Assembly (NCBI GenBank): GCA_965227445.1
Contig: OZ245751.1
Coordinates: forward strand, 2,542,001-2,606,000
Length of the DNA stretch: 64,000 bases
Source of the DNA: DT-110 sp030148525
Lineage (GTDB): Bacteria; Bacteroidota; Bacteroidia; Chitinophagales; Saprospiraceae
Direction: 5' to 3'
Part shown: positions 60,082 to 64,000 of the stretch, one piece after another
How the letters are laid out: every line of letters starts with the position of its first letter
Numbering within the stretch: position 1 is the first letter of the stretch
Translations under genes and position numbers: made by a program
Notes under the pieces: generated by a model
The model's database searches: none
The model's input: the letters and a program-made list of their open reading frames with translations, nothing else
What the model was told of the DNA's origin: nothing

Positions 60082-61453
60082 ATTCCTTGACCTTTGCTTT
60101 GCCGCGGTCCAGCCCCTCCTTATATCGTTCCAGACAACGTTCCCGGGCTTCTTTGTGGTCCACGATCGGATCAGGGTATGCATCGGTCCCGTATTCCGGC
60201 ACCCACTTTTTGACGTATTCTCCCTCTTTATCGAATTTCTTAAACTGGCTTTCCGGATTAAAAATACGGAAGTAAGGAGCCGCATCGGTTCCCGAACCGG
60301 CAGCCCATTGCCAACCACCATTGTTCGAAGCCAGTTCGTAATCGAGTAGTTTACGTCCGAAATACGCTTCTCCCCAGCGCCAGTCGATCAGCAGGTGTTT
60401 GGTCAGGAAGGAGGCGGTAATCATCCGCACTCGGTTGTGCATATAGCCCGTTTCATTCAGCTCCCGCATCCCGGCATCTACCATGGGGTAGCCGGTACGG
60501 CCTTCGCACCAGGCCTGAAACTCTTCCTCATTATTTCGCCATTCGATGTAATCGTATTCCCGCCGGAAGGATTCATCGACCACGTGCGGGAAATTGCTGA
60601 GGATCTGGGCGTAGAAGTCACGCCAGATCAATTCGTTGAGGAAGGTTCCGTTGAGTTGGCGTGCCCTTTCGGCTTTTTCACGAATGCTGATCGTTCCGAA
60701 CCGGAAATGGATACCCAGCCGGGAGGTACCATCGATGGCCGGGAAATTCCGTTTTTTATCGTACTCTTTGATCACCTTCCGCGACACCGTCCGGTCGGGA
60801 ATGTCCAGATCAGACCGGCTGAATCCCATCTCAGCCAGGCTTGGTTTATCAAAGGGCTTGGTCTGCACGTAGTTGTCGAAATAGTCTTCGTTGGGATAGG
60901 GCTTCAAAAACGAGGATAGATCTGTTTTTTTACCCTCCATATCCTCACCCTCGTAAGTTTCGGACATCAGTTTATCGCGCCAGGTACGACTGTAGGGGGT
61001 AAAGACCGTGTATACTCCACCGGCCTTCTTTTCCACCTCCATATGCTCAAAGATCACGTGATCCTTGAAAGTATGAAAAGGGATGTCCTCTTTCGTTAGG
61101 ATTTGCTCCACGGCCTCATCCCGCTCTTTAGCGTAGGGTTCGTAATCGCGATTGGTATAGACCGCTGCGATGTCGAACTCCTTGACCAAGTCCTCCCAAA
61201 CAGATTGCGGTTTGCCGTAGCGCACCAGCATGGCCGAGCCCATCTCCTGCAACTTCTTATCCAGGTGTTCGATCTCATTGTGGATGAAGGTCACCCGGGC
61301 ATCGTCGGTTTCCTCCAAATCATTCAGGATATTCCAATCGAAGATAAATAGTGGCAATACCGGGTGGTCGCCGCGCAGGGCATGATAGGCTCCGGCATTA
61401 TCGTGCAATCGCAAATCACGACGGTGCCAAAAAATACTGATGGGTTGTTTCAT
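60080..61453 (-). CDS. Deoxyribodipyrimidine photolyase (cryptochrome/photolyase family)
   Basis: 457 residues, typical of class I photolyases. The N-terminal antenna-binding domain has IFWHRRDLRLHDNAGAYHAL and PLFIFDWNIL. The C-terminal FAD domain has SRLGIHFRFGTISIRE, FLNELIWRDFYAQIL, AWCEGRTGYPMVDAGMRELNETGYMHNRVRMITASFLTKHLLIDWRWGEAYF and LASNNGGWQWAAGSGTDAAPYFRIFNP. The WxxGxTGYPxVDAxMR and NNGGWQW motifs support CPD repair rather than a plant-type cryptochrome. Blue-light DNA repair, cytoplasmic. It is divergent from the TPR lipoprotein. Confidence 0.95.
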   Translation of the reverse strand: MKQPISIFWHRRDLRLHDNAGAYHALRGDHPVLPLFIFDWNILNDLEETDDARVTFIHNEIEHLDKKLQEMGSAMLVRYGKPQSVWEDLVKEFDIAAVYTNRDYEPYAKERDEAVEQILTKEDIPFHTFKDHVIFEHMEVEKKAGGVYTVFTPYSRTWRDKLMSETYEGEDMEGKKTDLSSFLKPYPNEDYFDNYVQTKPFDKPSLAEMGFSRSDLDIPDRTVSRKVIKEYDKKRNFPAIDGTSRLGIHFRFGTISIREKAERARQLNGTFLNELIWRDFYAQILSNFPHVVDESFRREYDYIEWRNNEEEFQAWCEGRTGYPMVDAGMRELNETGYMHNRVRMITASFLTKHLLIDWRWGEAYFGRKLLDYELASNNGGWQWAAGSGTDAAPYFRIFNPESQFKKFDKEGEYVKKWVPEYGTDAYPDPIVDHKEARERCLERYKEGLDRGKAKVKE

Positions 61454-61492
61454 GGTTCGCTATGTATAGGTCAGCAGTTGGCTAAACAGTCG

Positions 61493-61520
61493 TTGTAATG
61501 CTTTGTTTAACGTACTTTTG
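61493..61520 (+). promoter_or_regulatory. Possible promoter of the TPR lipoprotein gene
   Basis: TTG (61493-61495), 17 bases, TACTTTTG (61513-61520), 20 bases before the ATG. The last bases overlap a TTTC-loop hairpin TTTTGC / GCAAAA (61516-61531), so the box may be incidental. Confidence 0.35.
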
Positions 61521-61540
61521 CTTTCGCAAAAAAATGAACT

Positions 61541-62377
61541 ATGCGAATCTGCCTTCTCCTTGCTTTAATGTGCCTGGCCCTGGGGAGTTGTCAATCGGAT
61601 GCGGGCGAAATGCGGTCTTCCATCCGTCAGCTGGAAAAACAATCCTCTGATTCTACCCAAGCTATTTTAGTGGAAACCTATCTGAATTACGCCAATACAT
61701 ATCCCGGGGATTCCACCTGGACGCCCCGCTACCTGCAACGGGCAGCCCGTATGGAGCGGGCTCGATTTCATTATTCTGCTGCTATCAAATTGCTTTACCG
61801 GGCTATCCGCGAGTACTACCACCACCCGGAAACGATTGACCAGGTGCTGCTGCTGCACGACATTTTTCAACGTGACGTACAAACACCCTTCCTGATCACT
61901 ACCATCGAACAGGCCGGCCGACAAGCATTTCCTGCACTTGCTGAACGGTGGTCAGCCACCGCTACCCCCATTGAGGAGCTCCTTATTAATCGGAAAAAAA
62001 ACGTTTACGAATCTGCAGCCCTGCAAATCAATTATTCCGACGCCAATGAATTGATTACCGCCAGTGAGCTCTACGCCCTCCTCCTTCCATACGCTGAACA
62101 AAGCCCCGAGCTGCTCCTGTCCGCAGCCGAGATCACGCGTGGCCTGGGTGTATACCGACATTCCCTCAACCTGCTGGATTGGGTTGCCACCCGTTATCCC
62201 GAGCACCCCCAGGCAGCCCAGGCACTCTTCCTGCGCGCCTTCACCCTCGATGAGCAGCTGAATGATACCTCCGCAGCACGAAAAGCCTACGAAACTTTTT
62301 TGCGAAAGCACCCGGATCACGAATTTGCGAATGATGCGAGAATGTTATTAGATCAGAAATCAGAGATTGATCGGTGA
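61541..62377 (+). CDS. TPR-like lipoprotein
   Basis: 278 residues. The lipoprotein signal LLLALMCLALGSC gives a lipidated Cys. The rest is alpha-helical with TPR-like pairs: LVETYLNYANTYPGDSTWTPRYLQRAARMERARFHYSAAIKLLYRAIREY near the N-terminus, and LLSAAEITRGLGVYRHSLNLLDWVATRYPEHPQAAQALFLRAFTLDEQLNDTSAARKAYETFLRKHPDHEFANDARMLL at the C-terminus, like YbgF or BamD-type repeats. The function is unknown; a scaffold role is inferred. The last seven codons lie in a GATCAGA/AATCAGA heptamer run that continues into the dispersed element, so the C-terminus has probably been rewritten by repeat DNA. Confidence 0.82.
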   Translation: MRICLLLALMCLALGSCQSDAGEMRSSIRQLEKQSSDSTQAILVETYLNYANTYPGDSTWTPRYLQRAARMERARFHYSAAIKLLYRAIREYYHHPETIDQVLLLHDIFQRDVQTPFLITTIEQAGRQAFPALAERWSATATPIEELLINRKKNVYESAALQINYSDANELITASELYALLLPYAEQSPELLLSAAEITRGLGVYRHSLNLLDWVATRYPEHPQAAQALFLRAFTLDEQLNDTSAARKAYETFLRKHPDHEFANDARMLLDQKSEIDR

Positions 62378-62378
62378 C
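62351..62378. repeat. Heptamer run overlapping the 3' end of the TPR lipoprotein gene
   Basis: GATCAGA, AATCAGA, GATTGAT, CGGTGAC in phase. The gene's stop codon (62375-62377) is inside the last unit. Confidence 0.6.
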
Positions 62379-62597
62379 TGGAGCGAACGAAGAGACTACA
62401 GCGACTTGAGAGACTCGTCTCATACGGGTATTATCCTTGTGCTTGATGACTGCATCTTTGCTCTTCACCGCCTCGGGCGTCGCCCTCCTTCGTCCGTAGG
62501 GACTCCGGCGGGCGGGGAGTATGGAGTGTGGAGACCGGGAGGAACGAAGGGACGCATATTGGCTTCACTCCCACCGCTGAAGCGGATGGGCTTAAAC
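62376..62597 (+). repeat. Dispersed element copy
   Basis: Shows the GCGACTTGAGAG core, a modified palindrome GTCCGTAGGGAC (62492-62503) and the CCCACCGC / GCGGATGGG hairpin (62570-62590), followed by CTTAAAC and directly by the ACTGNNA heptamer array. It has an inner duplication of the GAACGAAGGGAC segment. Confidence 0.82.
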
Positions 62598-62657
62598 TGC
62601 CTACTCCCTACTGAAGACTGCAAACTGAAGACTGCCGACTGCAAACTGAAGACTACC
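62595..62657. repeat. Heptamer array, ACTGAAG family, 9 units
   Basis: AACTGCC, TACTCCC, TACTGAA, GACTGCA, AACTGAA, GACTGCC, GACTGCA, AACTGAA, GACTACC. The stop codon (TAG, minus strand, 62653-62655) of the Spo0M-like gene lies in the last unit. Confidence 0.9.
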
Positions 62658-63117
62658 GCACATCAATTGCCTTTCGGTCGAACGGATTCAAAGCCGTCCC
62701 CTTTACGATTGCCTCGGCCTCGACGCGGTATTCTGATTTGACCTGACTGATATATTTGGCAACCTTAACGAAGCTGCCGGCAACGGGGTTGCGACGCCCC
62801 ATTTCCTCAAAGTCGGAAGGGACAATTTTAAAGGGCAGAGTGAAATCCAGCTCCAAAATGGTGTCGGATGGAATATCAATATGCTTATTGATTTCAGTGC
62901 GGCCAAGCTCGTACTCGTCGGTGAGTTTATCTTTCCCGCGGCCGCGGGAATAACGCTCAATGAAGATAATTCGGATACCCGTAACTTCCTGGGGATTCAT
63001 CGATTGAAAACGAATCTGCCCCTGTACCTCCCCTGTTTTGGCGGAAACGACTTCGGGGATGATCAATTCGAGCTTAACGCCTTCGATCCCGAGCCATTTT
63101 TTCATTTTTCCGATCAT
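62653..63117 (-). CDS. Spo0M-like arrestin-fold protein (tentative)
   Basis: 154 residues, no signal peptide. The opening KKWLGIEGVKLELIIPEVVSAKTGEVQGQIRFQSMNPQEVTGIRIIFIERYSRGRG resembles the first arrestin-like beta sheet of Spo0M-type proteins. ILELDFTLPFKIVPSDFEEMGRRNPVAGSFVKVAKYI and YRVEAEAIVKG continue the beta pattern. It has only one arrestin domain, whereas Bacillus Spo0M is longer. No sporulation role is implied. The TAG stop codon falls in the last heptamer of the adjacent array, so the final residues may have been set by the repeat. Confidence 0.55.
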   Translation of the reverse strand: MIGKMKKWLGIEGVKLELIIPEVVSAKTGEVQGQIRFQSMNPQEVTGIRIIFIERYSRGRGKDKLTDEYELGRTEINKHIDIPSDTILELDFTLPFKIVPSDFEEMGRRNPVAGSFVKVAKYISQVKSEYRVEAEAIVKGTALNPFDRKAIDVR

Positions 63118-63206
63118 AGTGCTATCGTATTCAGTGGTAGAAAAGATAACGGTTTCCCTACTGATATGCTCGTTTTTTCTATGAACATCGCCGGGCTACG
63201 GATCGA

Positions 63207-63701
63207 TCACACCATACGTGCGTGCCAGGAATCTTTAAGAGGCTTTTGGAACTGTTCGTCAAAAGCACCTTTTTGTTCAACCAAGGTGTCAAAGACGATA
63301 GTATCATCTTTGATAGTACCGGTAGCGTAGGCTTTGGCAAAGGCATCACGGGTCAATGTGTGCACCTGGCCGTCAGCATCTTCATAGCTGAACCGCATCC
63401 GGTCGAACAGGTCGACACCGAATTCGGCTTGCAGGCCTTTCAGGAAGTGAACAGAAGCGTCGATACTGCAACCGCTGGCATCGGCCTGGCTTTCATCGAC
63501 CATCAGAAGAACAAAGCGGTTGTGCAGCACGTCACCCGCAGCCCGCAGGGCCCGGTTATGACTCACCCATTGGCTTACGAAGCGTTGCACGTGCTGACGT
63601 ACCTCTACCGTCTCTTCGGCAGTAAATGGTCGGGAACTTTGATAGATCCAAACACGAGCAGTCGCTGGCAAAGCGTCGATGGATGTAAGTTGGTCGAGCA
63701 T
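63207..63701 (-). CDS. Conserved unknown protein (often misnamed ABC transporter ATPase)
   Basis: 164 residues, no signal peptide and no Walker motifs. Features: ARVWIYQSSRPFTAEETVEVRQHVQRFVSQWVSHNRALRAAGDVLHNRFVLLMVDESQADASGCSIDASVHFLKGLQAEFGVDLFDR, then an acidic/beta C-terminal part. I recall such proteins in Bacteroidota databases under the label ABC transporter ATPase, which the sequence does not support. The FTAEE..F...W..HN..L pattern with a conserved GCSID segment suggests a small cytoplasmic alpha/beta domain. It is next to the Fe-S protein gene on the same strand. Confidence 0.72.
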   Translation of the reverse strand: MLDQLTSIDALPATARVWIYQSSRPFTAEETVEVRQHVQRFVSQWVSHNRALRAAGDVLHNRFVLLMVDESQADASGCSIDASVHFLKGLQAEFGVDLFDRMRFSYEDADGQVHTLTRDAFAKAYATGTIKDDTIVFDTLVEQKGAFDEQFQKPLKDSWHARMV

Positions 63702-63780
63702 AATAGTCTCTGTTTTGGATGTAAACGCTGACTAGCTGAAGGAAGTTGAACTCCGGGGCGAAATCGAAGTCTGACCCTAA

Positions 63781-63801
63781 ACCGTGAGTCGTGGAGCGTT
63801 A
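63781..63801. repeat. Heptamer array, GCCGTGA family, 3 units
   Basis: ACCGTGA, GTCGTGG, AGCGTTA. The last unit contains the stop codon (minus strand, 63799-63801) of the Fe-S protein gene. Confidence 0.6.
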
Positions 63802-64000
63802 ACCGTTTTTACCCGGCAGATTATTCACAATGAGCTCCGCCAGGTCGTAGACCATTACTTCCTCTTCCTTATCCTTGCCCGATACGCCATCCTGCATCAT
63901 GGTAAGGCAGAAGGGGCAATTGGCAGCAATAATACCGGCACCGGTACCCAGGGCTTCCTCGACCCGCTCCATATTGATACGTTTATCGCCCGGTTCATCT
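63799..64000 (-). CDS. (Fe-S)-binding CCG-domain protein, C-terminal fragment
   Basis: Partial: the window ends inside the gene. Sixty-six C-terminal residues can be read: EPGDKRINMERVEEALGTGAGIIAANCPFCLTMMQDG, ending in LAELIVNNLPGKNG. The NCPFCLTMMQDG signature with C-x2-C is the end of the second cysteine-rich (CCG) domain of HdrD/GlcF/LutA-type Fe-S oxidoreductases, common in Bacteroidota next to ferredoxin-type subunits. The partner and substrate are outside the window. The stop codon lies in a GCCGTGA-type heptamer unit. Confidence 0.85.
   Translation of the reverse strand, partial: DEPGDKRINMERVEEALGTGAGIIAANCPFCLTMMQDGVSGKDKEEEVMVYDLAELIVNNLPGKNG

Overview
The window looks like a piece of a Bacteroidota chromosome, most likely from the Saprospiria (Lewinella-like). 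I infer this from protein architecture, not from a marker-gene search. The support is: many proteins ending in type IX secretion (T9SS) sorting domains, a DUF1800/DUF1501 pair, a sequence matching the Bacteroidota promoter consensus (TTTG, about 20 bases, TAnnTTTG), almost no Shine-Dalgarno sequences, and a giant surface protein with the regulatory-like plus dockerin-like tail that I associate with Saprospiraceae. There is no rRNA, no phage, no CRISPR array and no intact insertion sequence. The window holds one tRNA and about 43 credible protein genes.

Layout. 1-8265: DUF1800 and DUF1501 exported proteins, a discoidin-like T9SS protein and a large SBBP/beta-propeller T9SS type B protein. 8266-14131: RidA-like protein, GH16 beta-glucanase, acyl-CoA dehydrogenase and a serine hydrolase, separated by repeat-rich gaps. 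14153-16840: a DPE2-like 4-alpha-glucanotransferase. 17440-23646: housekeeping genes (tRNA-Gly, rpsU, miaB, sigma-54 activator, lptE, trmN6, PIF1-like helicase). 24051-34912: small membrane protein, GT-C-like membrane protein, WbqC, dynamin-like GTPase, exported PLP enzyme, and two DUF3857/transglutaminase-like proteins flanking a fasciclin lipoprotein. 35221-38197: maltodextrin operon (SLC45-type transporter and lipoprotein alpha-amylase). 38530-46843: a long minus-strand run with a lipoprotein, GPP34, kbl and threonine dehydrogenase (threonine to glycine and acetyl-CoA), an HsdR_N-type protein, an Omp28-like protein, tilS and aspartate kinase. 46989-48647: exported amidase. 49572-56870: a 2432-residue T9SS adhesin-like protein. 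57048-64000: acyltransferase, methyltransferase, AraC regulator, photolyase, TPR lipoprotein, Spo0M-like protein, a conserved unknown, and the C-terminus of an Fe-S (CCG-domain) protein.

The most unusual signal is between the genes. At least twenty intergenic stretches are arrays with a strict 7-base period. They use several different core sequences (CGGCTGA, GCCGTGA, ATGCTNA, AGGTNTG, GAGATCA, ACTGNNA, GCGTNGA). Some arrays change from one core to another without losing the 7-base phase. Some reverse orientation in the middle and so form a foldback. Several begin 1-6 bases after a stop codon or contain the stop codon. A longer dispersed element of about 225 bases carries heptamer runs inside it, includes a REP-like hairpin and a GTCCGTACGGAC palindrome, and occurs at five loci, once as a tandem triplicate. 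I see no gene in the window that would explain how these spread. I consider this the best candidate here for an undescribed system.

Metabolically the window suggests a polysaccharide-using aerobe: laminarin-type beta-glucan (GH16) and alpha-glucan (GH13, transporter, GH77) are broken down, and many surface proteins leave through T9SS.
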